DNA of 64,000 nucleotides, taken from NCBI RefSeq assembly GCF_014269205.2, contig NZ_JABWRY020000003.1, positions 110,626-174,625 on the forward strand, written 5' to 3'. Below, piece after piece: positions 8,917 to 17,974 of the stretch. Made by a program: the position numbers and the translations under genes. The stretch is from Pseudomonas kermanshahensis. GTDB lineage: Bacteria; Pseudomonadota; Gammaproteobacteria; Pseudomonadales; Pseudomonadaceae. Position 1 is the stretch's first letter, and each line of letters starts with the position of its first letter. The notes below the pieces were generated by a model, which saw only the letters and a list, made by a program, of their open reading frames with translations, made no database searches and was not told the origin of the DNA.

Positions 8917-10236
8917 ATGTTGAAAACCAGGATCAGCCTGGTCGCACTGGCAATGATCGCCGCGACCCAGGCCCAGGCCAATGAGCAGGCCGACAGCAAG
9001 GGCTTCATCGAAGACAGCCACGCCAACGTTCTGCTGCGCAACGCCTACATCAACCGTGACAAGAAGCACGGTACCGATGACCAGATCGAATGGGGCCAAG
9101 GCGTCATCGCCAACTTCTCCTCCGGTTTCACCCAGGGCACCGTCGGTGTCGGCGTCGACGCATTCGGCCTGTACGCCTTGCGTCTGGACGGCGGCAAAGG
9201 CCACAACGGTGGTGGCGGCGTCGACTTCTTCAAACCGCACGACACCAAGAACGCCGACGGCAACGCCAGCTCGCCACATAACCTGGCCCGTGGCGGCGCA
9301 GCCGTGAAATTCCGCATCTCCAACACCGTGCTCAAGTACGGTGACCAGATGCCAGCACTGCCTGTGCTGCAGTACGACGACGCCCGTCTGCTGCCAGAAA
9401 GCTTCACCGGTACCCTGATCACTTCCAAAGAAATCCAGGGCCTGGAACTGAACGCCGGCCGCTTCACCCAAGAAGCGCGCAAAAGTGCCGAGCGTCGTGA
9501 CGGTGGTGGCCTGAAGTCGATCAACGTCTTCGGTGGTAGCTACAAGTTCACCGACAACTTCACCGCTTCGCTGTACACCGCAGACAACGAAGACGTGATG
9601 CAGAAGCACTACCTGGGCATGAACTATGTCTTCCCGATCGCCAGCGACCAGTCCCTGACCCTGGACTTCAACGGCTACAAGTCGGACATCAACAACAAGT
9701 TCGTCAAAGCGGCCGAGCTCAATGGTGACTCCAACACCATCTGGAGCCTGGCGGCGACCTACGCCTACGGTGCGCACTCGTTCACCATCGCTCACCAGCG
9801 CAGCACTGGCAGCACCGGTTACAACTACGGCTTCTACCAGAACGCCGGTGGCGTGGGTGACGGTGGTTCGACCATCTACCTGGCCAACTCGTACTGGTCT
9901 GACTTCAACGCCGAAGACGAGCGCTCCTGGCAGCTGGGCTACGGCCTGGACTTCGGCGCCTACGGCGTACCGGGCCTGACCTACAAGCTGGCCTACGTAG
10001 TGGGTGACAACATCAACACCCGCAACGTCGCCAACCCGCAAGGTTTCGGTGAAGGTAAAGAGCGCGAAATCTTCAACCAGATCCGTTACGTGGTTCAAGA
10101 CGGCCCGGCCAAAGACCTGTCGGTCAAGCTACGCAGCTCGTTCGTACGCACCAACAATGCCGTACAGCAGAACGGCTACAACGACGACGGTAACGAAGTC
10201 CGCGTATTCGTCGAGTACCCGATCAGCATCTTCTGA
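8917..10236 (+). CDS. OprD-family outer-membrane porin (OprE/OprQ-like)
   Basis: 439 aa with AAGGA ribosome site at 8905-8910. Signal peptide MLKTRISLVALAMIAATQAQA, then the OprD-family opening FIEDSHANVLLRNAYINRD and IEWGQGVIANFSSGFTQG. Further blocks are QGLELNAGRFTQ and a long loop-3 region, ending in VRVFVEYPISIF with terminal Phe. The 18-strand barrel takes up specific small solutes, often amino acids or carboxylates, so the substrate cannot be read from sequence. Stands alone with a REP element behind it. Confidence 0.9.
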   Translation: MLKTRISLVALAMIAATQAQANEQADSKGFIEDSHANVLLRNAYINRDKKHGTDDQIEWGQGVIANFSSGFTQGTVGVGVDAFGLYALRLDGGKGHNGGGGVDFFKPHDTKNADGNASSPHNLARGGAAVKFRISNTVLKYGDQMPALPVLQYDDARLLPESFTGTLITSKEIQGLELNAGRFTQEARKSAERRDGGGLKSINVFGGSYKFTDNFTASLYTADNEDVMQKHYLGMNYVFPIASDQSLTLDFNGYKSDINNKFVKAAELNGDSNTIWSLAATYAYGAHSFTIAHQRSTGSTGYNYGFYQNAGGVGDGGSTIYLANSYWSDFNAEDERSWQLGYGLDFGAYGVPGLTYKLAYVVGDNINTRNVANPQGFGEGKEREIFNQIRYVVQDGPAKDLSVKLRSSFVRTNNAVQQNGYNDDGNEVRVFVEYPISIF

Positions 10237-10248
10237 TCGGATGGCGTC

Positions 10249-10340
10249 GGGGCTGCTTTGCAGCCATCGCGGGCAAGCCCGCTCCTACAGAGATTTGCGT
10301 TGTACGTGTGGGAGCGGCCTTGCGCCGCGAAAGGGGTGCG
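10249..10340. repeat. REP elements after the porin gene
   Basis: A GCGGGCAAGCCCGCTCCTACAG copy and an inverted GGAGCGGCCTTGCGCCGCG copy lie between the convergent porin and GltB-like genes. Confidence 0.8.
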
Positions 10341-10355
10341 AAGCACCCCCAGCCT

Positions 10356-12017
10356 TCAGGCCGGCTCGGCCTGTCTGTGGCGCACTACTTCTTTTTCTAC
10401 AACCTCCCCTGTCTCCGGCGCAAAACTGTCGCTGCGCGCCATCCGCCACATCCGCGCATAAAACTCGCTTTCAATCGAGCCACTGAGCAATTCGCCAGGC
10501 TTGAGGAACGTATGCAGATCTGAAAACAAGCCAATCTCGCTGGCGCTGACACGCCGTGCCAAATGTTTGGGCTTGAGCTCCGACGGGTGCTCCAGGCCCG
10601 CCGCCGCAAGCATCTCAGCCAATGTGTGCAGGGTATTGCGGTGGAAGCTCGCCACCCGCTGAGCCTTGTCCGGCACCACCAACGCACGCTGGCGGAGCGG
10701 GTCCTGGGTGGCGACCCCGGTCGGGCATTTGTTGGTGTGGCAGCTCTGCGACTGAATGCAGCCAATGGCGAACATGAAGCCGCGCGCAGAATTCACCCAG
10801 TCGGCACCAATGGCCAGCACACTGGCGATGTCGAAGGCGCTGACGATCTTGCCCGCCGCGCCAATGCGGATGCTCGAGCGCAAATTCAGGCCGACCAAGG
10901 TGTTGTGCACGAACATCAAGCCTTCGCGCATGGGCACGCCCATGTTGTCACTGAACTCGCGTGGCGCCGCACCGGTGCCGCCTTCCTTGCCGTCGACGAC
11001 GATAAAGTCGGGGGTGATTCCCGTCGCCAGCATGGCTTTGGCAATGCCCATGAATTCCCACGGGTGGCCCAGGCAGAACTTGAAACCCACCGGCTTGCCG
11101 CCCGACAGTTCGCGCAGGCTGGCAACGAACCGCAGCAGTTCGACCGGCGTGCGGAATGCGCTATGGGCGGCCGGCGAAATACAGTCTTCGCCCTCACGCA
11201 CGCCACGGGTGGCGGCGATTTCCGGGCTGACTTTGTGCCCCGGGAGGATGCCGCCGTGGCCGGGTTTGGCGCCTTGGCTGAGCTTGATCTCGATCATCTT
11301 CACTTGCGTCGAGCGGGCTTGTTCGGCGAAGCGTTGCGGGTCGAAACGGCCTTCTTCGGTGCGGCAGCCAAAGTAACCGCTGCCGATCTCCCAGATCAGG
11401 TCGCCGCCATGTTCGCGGTGGTACGGGCTGATGCTGCCCTCACCGGTGTCATGGGCAAAGCGCCCCAGCCGTGCACCCTGGTTGAGCGCCGCGATGGCGT
11501 TGGCGCTGAGGGCGCCGAAACTCATGGCCGAGATGTTGAAGATCGATGCCGAGTAAGGTTGCCGGCACTGCGGCCCGCCAATGGCGATGCGGAACGAGGC
11601 GGGGTCGGGCGTGGCCACCGGCAGCATCGAATGGCTGATGAATTCGAAGCCGGGTTTGTAGGCATCGTTGAGCGTGCCGAAGGCTTTTTCGGCGCTCTCG
11701 TTCTTCGCCCGTGCATACACCAGGGAACGCTGGGACCGTGAAAACGGCAGCTTGTCGTCGTCACCTTCGATCAGGTATTGGCGGATTTCTGGGCGGATGG
11801 TTTCGATCAAGTAGCGGATGTTGCCCAGGATCGGGTAGTTGCGCCGCACCGCGTGGTGGCTCTGGCGCAGGTCATTGAGGCCGACCAGGCTGAGCAGGGC
11901 GGTGATCAGTGTGAATGGCCAGAGCCAGGCATGTTGGGGCAGTAATGGGAGGCTGGCACAGGTGAACGACAGGCAGATGAAAAGGCAGGCGTAGCGGCTG
12001 GGCAGTGAGTGTTTCAT
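10356..12017 (-). CDS. FMN-binding glutamate synthase family protein (GltB-like, membrane-anchored)
   Basis: 553 aa from MKHSLPSRYACLF; the longest frame starts 59 codons earlier but adds non-conserved sequence. Two adjacent membrane segments (about residues 9-45) are followed by the glutamate-synthase FMN barrel: MSFGALSANAIAALNQGA, HDTGEGSISPYHR, IEIKLSQGAKPGHGG, DGKEGGTGAAP. The iron-sulfur region is CIQSQSCHTNKCPTGVATQ. It lacks the amidotransferase domain, so it is not a complete GOGAT. Such stand-alone proteins have no firmly established reaction. The convergent porin and the following two-component genes give no functional hint. Confidence 0.85.
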   Translation of the reverse strand: MKHSLPSRYACLFICLSFTCASLPLLPQHAWLWPFTLITALLSLVGLNDLRQSHHAVRRNYPILGNIRYLIETIRPEIRQYLIEGDDDKLPFSRSQRSLVYARAKNESAEKAFGTLNDAYKPGFEFISHSMLPVATPDPASFRIAIGGPQCRQPYSASIFNISAMSFGALSANAIAALNQGARLGRFAHDTGEGSISPYHREHGGDLIWEIGSGYFGCRTEEGRFDPQRFAEQARSTQVKMIEIKLSQGAKPGHGGILPGHKVSPEIAATRGVREGEDCISPAAHSAFRTPVELLRFVASLRELSGGKPVGFKFCLGHPWEFMGIAKAMLATGITPDFIVVDGKEGGTGAAPREFSDNMGVPMREGLMFVHNTLVGLNLRSSIRIGAAGKIVSAFDIASVLAIGADWVNSARGFMFAIGCIQSQSCHTNKCPTGVATQDPLRQRALVVPDKAQRVASFHRNTLHTLAEMLAAAGLEHPSELKPKHLARRVSASEIGLFSDLHTFLKPGELLSGSIESEFYARMWRMARSDSFAPETGEVVEKEVVRHRQAEPA

Positions 12018-12142
12018 GGGTCCATCGCAGGCAGGATGACCCGCGTAGGATAGGCAATGGCGGGCTGCGGAAAACCTGGGCAATCGGTAAAACACTGTTA
12101 CCTGATCCCGAGCGCTCAGCTCTTTGTAGGAGCGGTGACAGG

Positions 12143-13510
12143 TTATCGAGGTAACAGCACGCTGGCCCGCAGCCCACCGCCGTCGCGGTTGCACAACAGC
12201 AACTCGCCGCCATGGCTGGCCGCGATCCGCTGGGCAATACTCAACCCCAAGCCATACCCGCCAGACGCCTGGTTACGCGACCCTTCACCCCGTACGAACG
12301 GGTCGGTAACCGTCGCCAGCAAGCCTGGCGCGATCCCCGGCCCTCGGTCATCGACATGGATATAAACCCCCGTGGTCGCGCGCTCCAGCGTGACCGAAAC
12401 TTCCTTGCCATATCGCAAGGCGTTGACCAGCAAATTCTGCAGGCAACGCTGCAGCAGCAGCGCATCAGCCCGCAAGCTGCCGCCCTGGCCATGAACCGGC
12501 AGTGGCTCGCGGGCTGTGGACAAGTCGGCACACTGCCGCGTCACCAGCCGGTCCAGGTCCACCTGTTGCAGGTTTTGCTGCTCCCCGGCCCGCAGGTAAT
12601 CGAGCACTTGGCCAATCATGTCGTCCATCTGCGTGATGTTCTGCCGCAGGCGCTGGCGATGCTCGTCGTCCGGCAAGCGCTCCAGGCGCAGGCGCATGCG
12701 GGTCAGTGGGGTGCGCAAGTCGTGGGACACGGCAGCCAGGAAATAGGCCTTGTCGTTGACCATCGCAATCAACCGCTGCTGCATCGCGTTGAAGGCCTGG
12801 GCGGCCTGGCGCACTTCTTCCGGCCCGTCCAGCGCCAAGGGCGGCTGTTCCAGGTTGCTGCCCAGGCCGCGCGCGGCATCCGCCAGGCGCCGCAACGGGC
12901 GCAGGCACAAGCGCACCGCCACCAGGCACACCAGCAGCACAGCGACGATGCGCAGGGCATACACCCGCAGCAGGTAATCGCTGATCAACACCCAGGCGGA
13001 CTCGCCGCTCCAGCCCTGCAGCTCCTGGCCATCGATGGTCAGCCAATGCCCATCGGCCAGCGGCACGGCAAACGCGATATGGGCCTGCGCCGTGCGCAAA
13101 CCGAACAGGCTGCGCCAGACAATCGGTTGGCCCAGTTCATCGGTCAGGTGCACCTTCAGCAGGCGCACCTCCTGGGCGTGGCCCAGTTCGTAGTTGAGGG
13201 CCTGTTGCAGCAGCAGCTCGATACGCTTGCGCCCTCTGCGTTCGTCGTGTTCCGCCGCGGGCAGGTTTTCGGCACAGCGCAACTGATAGTGGGCAGGTGC
13301 CTGCGTCGGGCTGCCATGGCAATTGGCACTGGCAATCAGCGGCGCGCTGCGGGCGGCAATCAGCCGAACAGGGGCCTCGAGCACCTGGGCGAAACGCACA
13401 TCGAACCAGATGCTGCTCGACATCAACTGGATCACCACGGTGCCGCTGACCATGATCAACAGCAGTTGGCCAAACAGCGTGCGCGGCCACAGCCGGCGAA
13501 GCCAGCGCAT
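12143..13510 (-). CDS. two-component sensor histidine kinase
   Basis: 455 aa from MRWLRRLWPRTLFGQLL, whose ATG begins one base after the regulator stop (TGACATG). An in-frame ATG at 13519 overlapping the regulator is the alternative. First membrane segment about residues 12-30, periplasmic domain to about 180, second segment VLLVCLVAVRLCL, HAMP linker. The kinase core has AVSHDLRTPLTRMRLR (H box), NLLVNALRYG (N), DRGPGIA (G1) and GYGLGLSIA (G2), all intact. Its position next to a divergent TonB receptor resembles PfeS/PirS, which sense siderophore in the periplasm; that role is inferred from context. Confidence 0.88.
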   Translation of the reverse strand: MRWLRRLWPRTLFGQLLLIMVSGTVVIQLMSSSIWFDVRFAQVLEAPVRLIAARSAPLIASANCHGSPTQAPAHYQLRCAENLPAAEHDERRGRKRIELLLQQALNYELGHAQEVRLLKVHLTDELGQPIVWRSLFGLRTAQAHIAFAVPLADGHWLTIDGQELQGWSGESAWVLISDYLLRVYALRIVAVLLVCLVAVRLCLRPLRRLADAARGLGSNLEQPPLALDGPEEVRQAAQAFNAMQQRLIAMVNDKAYFLAAVSHDLRTPLTRMRLRLERLPDDEHRQRLRQNITQMDDMIGQVLDYLRAGEQQNLQQVDLDRLVTRQCADLSTAREPLPVHGQGGSLRADALLLQRCLQNLLVNALRYGKEVSVTLERATTGVYIHVDDRGPGIAPGLLATVTDPFVRGEGSRNQASGGYGLGLSIAQRIAASHGGELLLCNRDGGGLRASVLLPR

Positions 13511-13511
13511 G

Positions 13512-14231
13512 TCAGGCATCAGCCTCGCTGCGCGCAACGCTCAGCAAGTAGCCTTCGTTGCGGATGGTGAGGATCTGCGCTGTGCCGCCCGGCGCGCGCC
13601 GCAATTGCTGGCGCAGGCGGCTGACGCACATGTCCACCGAGCGGTCGTCAGGCAGGTGGTCGCGGCCGAACGCACTGCGGGTCAGCTGATCGCGGGACAC
13701 CACGCGGTTGTTGGCCTCCAGCAGCTCGCGCAATACGCGGTGGTCGGAGCGGGGCAGGGTCAGCGTTTCGCCGTCAGGGCGGGTGAGCAGGCGTTTGACG
13801 TGGTCGAGGCGAAACCCGGCGAACTGCTGCGCTTCCACCGCGGGCTTTGCAACCGGCGTATCGAGGCGCTGCGGGCGCCGCAACACCGCTTTTATCCGGG
13901 CAATCAGCTCGCGCGGTTCGAAGGGTTTGGCCAGGTAATCGTCCGCGCCCACTTCCAGGCCAATGATGCGGTCCAGCGTGCTGCCTTTGGCCGACAACAT
14001 GATCACCGCCAACCCGGGCGTCGATTGCAACTGGCGGCACAGGCTCAAGCCATCCTCGCCGGGCAGCATCAAGTCCAGCACCACCAGCTCGACTTTATGC
14101 AGCGCCAGTTGCTGGCGCATCCCGTCGCCGTCAGCGGCCGCTAGCACGGTATAGCCGGCATCGGTCAGGTAATCGCAGAGAAGTTCGCGGATCTCGTCGT
14201 CATCGTCGACAACCAGCAGGGTCGTGCTCAT
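13512..14231 (-). CDS. OmpR-family response regulator
   Basis: 239 aa from MSTTLLVVDDDDEI; an ATG four codons earlier is less likely because the receiver domain normally begins here. Receiver: acidic DDDD pocket at 9-12, phosphoacceptor D53 (VLDLMLPGEDG), S80 and K102 (LAKPF). C-terminal winged helix with LPRSDHRVLRELLEANN and DRSVDMCVSRLRQQL. First gene of the regulator-kinase pair, transcribed away from the 14390 TonB receptor, which is its most likely target. Confidence 0.9.
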   Translation of the reverse strand: MSTTLLVVDDDDEIRELLCDYLTDAGYTVLAAADGDGMRQQLALHKVELVVLDLMLPGEDGLSLCRQLQSTPGLAVIMLSAKGSTLDRIIGLEVGADDYLAKPFEPRELIARIKAVLRRPQRLDTPVAKPAVEAQQFAGFRLDHVKRLLTRPDGETLTLPRSDHRVLRELLEANNRVVSRDQLTRSAFGRDHLPDDRSVDMCVSRLRQQLRRAPGGTAQILTIRNEGYLLSVARSEADA

Positions 14232-14389
14232 TTCAAAAAACACCTGTTCGATGAGGGCCGGTGGCGCTCGTTACGTTCGATTACAAGCCCGTACAAGCCG
14301 GGCCTGGAGCCCCAAGGGCGGATCCCTAGAATCGTAACAAAAAATCATCTGCGAATACGAAACCTTCCCAAATGAAACCTCGGAGCATC

Positions 14390-16669
14390 ATGAACGACTT
14401 CTCTCCCATCAGCCGAGGCGGAAGTCGCCTCAACCCGCTGGCCTTCTTCATTGCCGTGGCCATCAGCGGTGGAGCGATGGCGGCTGACAGCCAGCCCCTG
14501 GAGCTGGATGCCACGCAGATCGAAGACAGCGCGCTGGTGCCTGCCGATGAAACGGGCCAGCTAGGGTACACGGTCGAGAGCAGCCGCAGTTCGACCGGCC
14601 TCAAGCTGACGCCGCGTCAAACACCGCAGTCGGTGACCACCATCACCCGCCAGCAGATGGACGACCGCGCCATCCACACCATCGAGCAGGCGCTGGAAAC
14701 CACGCCAGGCGTGACCGCGAGCAAGGCCGAAGTGGGCGGCCGCACCGACTACCGCGCCCGCGGTTATTCCATCACCAACTGGAAGGTCGATGGCCTGCAG
14801 TTCCAGGGCGGTTCCGATTTCAGCGGCGGGGGTAATGCGCTGAACATGGACCTGTACGAGCGCATCGATATCGTCCGTGGCGCCAACGGCCTGCTCGGCG
14901 GCACCGGCGACCCGTCGGCCACCGTCAACCTGATCCGCAAGGCCCCGACCAAAACCTTTGGCGGCAGCGCCTACGCCACCTATGGCAGCTGGGACAAACG
15001 CCGCCTGGGCGCCGACCTTAACCTGCCGCTGTCCGAAGACGGCCGCCTGCGTTCGCGCTTCGTGATGACTCAGCAGGACGCCAACTCGTTCCGCGACAAC
15101 CAGTCCGAACGCTCCCGCGCCGCGCTGGCCAACTTCGAATTCGACCTCGACGACGCCACCACCCTGGGCGCCGGCTACCAGTACGAATACAACAAAGTCG
15201 TCGGCGGCGGCTGGGGCGCGAACATCCCGATCTGGTACGGCGACGGCAGCAAGACCGACCTGCCGCGCAGCACCAACGTAGTGCCGAGCTGGAGCTTTGG
15301 CGAGTACACCACCCGCACCGCCTTCGGCTCCCTCGAACACCGCTTCGACAACGACTGGTCGCTGAACCTCAAGGCCGCGCAAAGCACCGCCGAGGCCCTC
15401 AACCACCGCGGCTTGGCCAAGGTCAACTCGGCCGGGCGCGGCAGCTTTGGCGGCTACTGGGACCAGGACGGCAGCGGCGCCGTGCTCAACGGCCTGCACA
15501 GCTCCAGCGACACCACCCAGCAGTCTGCGCAAATCGACCTGTCCGGCCCGTTCCAGCTGTTTGGCCGCACCCACCAAGCGATGGTCGGCTACAACGACAG
15601 CCGCACTGTCGCCTGGTCGCCGGAATACACCTGCAACATGGTCAGCGACAGCCAAGTCAGCGCCGCAGCGCTGGGTTGCCAGTTCCGCGCCAACAACGGC
15701 TTCCCGCTGACCGACTGGCGCAATGGCGTGGATGACGATTACGACATGCTCGCCTCGCGCACCGGCCGCCACAGCAAAACCACCACCCGCCTGCAAGGCA
15801 TGTACGCAGCGACCCGCCTGAGCATCACCGACCCACTGTCGGTAATCGTCGGCGTGCGTACCAGCAACTACTCGGCCATTACCCGCAGTAACGCCGGCGT
15901 GCGCACCAGCCAGGAAGAAAACGGCATCGTCACCCCCTACCTGGGGGCAATTTACGACCTCAACGACACCTACTCGCTGTACGCCAGCTACACCGACATC
16001 TTCACCCCACAAACCGCCGAGACCAGCAGCGGCAGCAAAGTCGAACCCATTCGCGGCCAAAGCTACGAAACCGGTATCAAAGGCGAATGGTTCGATGGCC
16101 GCCTGAATGCCTCGGCCGCGTACTTCCGCACCAAGCAGGAAAACAAAGCCGTGCTGGACGGCGACCTGACCACCCCAACCGGCAACGACGCCTACAAGGC
16201 CGGTTCCGGCCAGGAAACCGACGGCATCGACCTGGAAATCGCCGGCGCACTGACCCCCAGCTGGAACGTGTACGCCGGCTACACCTACCTGCACTTCCGC
16301 CGCATCGACAGCGACGGCCGCAGCGACCCGTCACACCTGTTCAAGGCCTCCACCACCTACCGCCTCTCCGGCCCACTGGACCGCCTGACGCTTGGTGCGG
16401 GGGTTACTGCGCAGAGCAACATCCGCGCGGTATCCAGCCCCGCAGGCCAGCCCACCAATGGCGTGAGCGCAGGCTCGACCGACGTCAACTGGTCGGGGTA
16501 TGCGATCTGGAATGCCATGGCCAAGTACCAGCTGACGGATGAGACCAGCGTCAGCCTCAATGCCAATAACCTGTTCGACAAGCATTACTACACCCGCTAC
16601 GGCTTCTATGCCGGGGCGATCTATGGTGACCCCCGCAATCTGTCGCTGACGCTCAGCACGTCATTCTGA
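14390..16669 (+). CDS. TonB-dependent siderophore receptor
   Basis: 759 aa from MNDFSPISRGGSRLN; this ATG has GGAG just upstream, whereas the ATG at 14372 has none. Signal peptide ends near GGAMAADS. Plug domain: LKLTPRQTPQSVTTITRQQMDD, TDYRARGYSITNWKVDG, IDIVRGANGLLGGTGDPSATVN. Barrel with late LFDKHYYTRYGFYAGAIYGDPRN and terminal SF. Plug style is that of FpvA/FoxA/ferrichrome-type receptors, but no STN signalling domain is seen, consistent with control by the divergent two-component pair instead of an anti-sigma factor. Ligand unknown. Confidence 0.9.
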   Translation: MNDFSPISRGGSRLNPLAFFIAVAISGGAMAADSQPLELDATQIEDSALVPADETGQLGYTVESSRSSTGLKLTPRQTPQSVTTITRQQMDDRAIHTIEQALETTPGVTASKAEVGGRTDYRARGYSITNWKVDGLQFQGGSDFSGGGNALNMDLYERIDIVRGANGLLGGTGDPSATVNLIRKAPTKTFGGSAYATYGSWDKRRLGADLNLPLSEDGRLRSRFVMTQQDANSFRDNQSERSRAALANFEFDLDDATTLGAGYQYEYNKVVGGGWGANIPIWYGDGSKTDLPRSTNVVPSWSFGEYTTRTAFGSLEHRFDNDWSLNLKAAQSTAEALNHRGLAKVNSAGRGSFGGYWDQDGSGAVLNGLHSSSDTTQQSAQIDLSGPFQLFGRTHQAMVGYNDSRTVAWSPEYTCNMVSDSQVSAAALGCQFRANNGFPLTDWRNGVDDDYDMLASRTGRHSKTTTRLQGMYAATRLSITDPLSVIVGVRTSNYSAITRSNAGVRTSQEENGIVTPYLGAIYDLNDTYSLYASYTDIFTPQTAETSSGSKVEPIRGQSYETGIKGEWFDGRLNASAAYFRTKQENKAVLDGDLTTPTGNDAYKAGSGQETDGIDLEIAGALTPSWNVYAGYTYLHFRRIDSDGRSDPSHLFKASTTYRLSGPLDRLTLGAGVTAQSNIRAVSSPAGQPTNGVSAGSTDVNWSGYAIWNAMAKYQLTDETSVSLNANNLFDKHYYTRYGFYAGAIYGDPRNLSLTLSTSF

Positions 16670-16673
16670 CGCC

Positions 16674-16722
16674 CCCCTGTAGGAGCAGCCTTGTGCTGCG
16701 AATGGGCCGCAAAGCGGCCCCT
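16674..16722. repeat. REP element
   Basis: Single CCTGTAGGAGCAGCCTTGTG copy followed by a GGGCCGC/GCGGCCC hairpin, directly after the TonB receptor stop. Confidence 0.75.
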
Positions 16723-16735
16723 TTCCCACCCACAA

Positions 16736-16942
16736 TCAACTGCACTGCACCCCCGACACCTCATCAATCGGCTTATCCAACCGGTCCTCAAACCTGTCCC
16801 AGTCCTCGCCGAACAACTCCACTGGATGCATGGTCCGGTCTGACCCATTGCCACAGGCCAGTGCCTTGGCTGGGCAGTAGAGGTCGCAGCCCCAGCAGAT
16901 GCGCTCGGGGTGGCTGGGGTGGGTGGGGAATTTTTTGGGCAT
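16736..16942 (-). CDS. DUF3079 small cysteine-containing protein
   Basis: 68 aa. MPKKFPTHPSHPERICWGCDLYCPAKALACGNGSDRT matches the DUF3079 pattern: four cysteines in CWGCxxYCPxxxLxC spacing and a GNGSDRTxHPxELFG core. Probably binds a metal or iron-sulfur cluster; function unknown. GAGGA ribosome site at 8-10 bp. It is the last conserved host gene before the island boundary. Confidence 0.85.
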   Translation of the reverse strand: MPKKFPTHPSHPERICWGCDLYCPAKALACGNGSDRTMHPVELFGEDWDRFEDRLDKPIDEVSGVQCS

Positions 16943-17071
16943 GGTGTTCAGTCCTCGCAGGTGGGGGCTGATTTCACGCTAGGCGGTTTGGTGGTTTGGG
17001 TTTTGATTGAGATCAAGGTGGGGTGGGGCTTGCGGGGGGCTTTCAAATTACCGTTTAAGTGACGGCACAAG

Positions 17072-17106
17072 CAAAAAAGGCCCACCTTTCGGTGAGCCTT
17101 TTTTGA
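17072..17106. terminator. bidirectional intrinsic terminator at the left island boundary
   Basis: A6-GGCccACC-TTTC-GGTgaGCC-T6 hairpin. It lies just outside the degenerate tRNA repeat and may be the original terminator of tRNA-Thr, displaced by the insertion. Confidence 0.7.
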
Positions 17107-17115
17107 TACTGCGTA

Positions 17116-17138
17116 TGGTGCGGCACCAAGAGTCGAAA
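17116..17138 (-). repeat. attL-like copy of the tRNA-Thr 3' end
   Basis: TGGTGCGGCACCAAGAGTCGAA compared with TGGTGCCGGCACCAGGAATC... at the tRNA: one missing C and two substitutions over 23 bp. Part of the match is the self-complementary acceptor end, but the T-loop-side bases (CCA.GA.TCGAA) also agree, supporting a true att repeat that has drifted. Confidence 0.55.
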
Positions 17139-17190
17139 AATATTATAAATAATTGAAATGTATGCACTTAATTATAGGGTTATTTATTTT

Positions 17191-17211
17191 CTATCCCTAA
17201 AACTATCCTTA
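17191..17211 (+). repeat. tandem 9-mer repeat near left island end
   Basis: CTATCCCTA-AAA-CTATCCTTA. The same arrangement recurs at 23244-23264 near the integrase (19 of 21 positions identical). Likely arm-type binding sites for integrase or an excision factor. Confidence 0.5.
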
Positions 17212-17332
17212 GGTATTTAACTGGCTTCTGCATGTGAGCCTTCCTAGAGATTCCGGGGTGTTCGAGAAAGGTCGATGGCGGCACTAAGTTATAAGTGCCC
17301 TGGCGCTAAGTACGATGAAGAAGCTAGAGCAC

Positions 17333-17974
17333 TCAGCGACGGTCTTGAGGATCGAAACCAAGGATGACTCCAATATGTCGAACCGTGAACGGGGTCCCTG
17401 ATCTAGAGTGGCTGTGCTTTGTAATAAAGGCAAAGTTAGGACGATGTTTACAGTCGCTTTCTTCGAAGCTATCTAGAGATTTTTCCCGTAAATGCTGTCG
17501 CCAGTTTGTAACAACTGCATTCGCATCGCGGTTCCTAATGTATATCAGCATCCCTCCTTGGTCTTGGTTAACATCTCCAGTTGAGTAGCGTGTTGTTAGC
17601 TGCTGAAAGCCCTGATAGAGATAGTCATACGAACTATGTATTTTTGCTTCGCCGATCCACAAATAGTTTTTTTGACCTCTGACCGCCAAATCGGAATGTC
17701 CGCCAATTTTTTCGTCATGCGTAGCCTTGTAACCCATGTGTGTGAGGCTTCGTTTTATTTCAGATGTGAGTCGATCTTCCCCGTCTTCGGACAATAGTTC
17801 GGGGTTTTCTTGAAGTTTTGAGACTATTTCATCAATATCGATGCGCAACGCCTCGACAAAGTCTTCGTAGCTATCGGCTAATAGCCGATTTATGAAGTTT
17901 CCTATCCCGGGAATGTGTGGTGCCAAAACTTTCAGGTCGTTGAGGCTGTAGTCGCCAATTGATGTCTTGCTCAC
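17333..17974 (-). CDS. PD-(D/E)XK nuclease-like protein (third gene of island operon)
   Basis: 213 aa, GTG start overlapping the TAG stop of the previous gene by one base, with GGAGG seven bases upstream. The central part fits a restriction-endonuclease-like core. It has a helix with acidic residues (E67, E72), GGHSDLAVRG supplying D95, the strand YLWIGEAKIH supplying E109-A-K111, then QGFQQLTTRY (Q124/Q125...Y130), reminiscent of the Q-x(3-6)-Y motif of Mrr/RecB-type nucleases. The N-terminal 60 residues are helical and unrecognised; the C-terminal 60 are beta-rich. No helicase or methylase partner is encoded nearby, so it is not an ordinary restriction system. I infer a DNA- or RNA-cleaving effector. 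AT-rich relative to the host genes. Confidence 0.75.
   Translation of the reverse strand: MSKTSIGDYSLNDLKVLAPHIPGIGNFINRLLADSYEDFVEALRIDIDEIVSKLQENPELLSEDGEDRLTSEIKRSLTHMGYKATHDEKIGGHSDLAVRGQKNYLWIGEAKIHSSYDYLYQGFQQLTTRYSTGDVNQDQGGMLIYIRNRDANAVVTNWRQHLREKSLDSFEESDCKHRPNFAFITKHSHSRSGTPFTVRHIGVILGFDPQDRR

Larger units (their letters stand above)
16943..17332. other. non-coding boundary between host chromosome and island
   Basis: Contains, left to right, a bidirectional terminator hairpin (about 17072-17106), a degenerate copy of the tRNA-Thr 3' end (17116-17138), and AT-rich sequence with a tandem 9-mer repeat (17191-17211) before the stop of the nuclease-like gene. No gene seen. Confidence 0.6.

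Noticed and set aside
12118..12140. REP-like TGTAGGAGCGGTGACAGG near the kinase stop
   Set aside because: Only the outer part resembles a REP; the palindromic core is absent.
14561..16294. 577-codon frame antisense to the TonB receptor
   Set aside because: Shadow of a codon-biased gene, low-complexity Val/Gly/Ala content.
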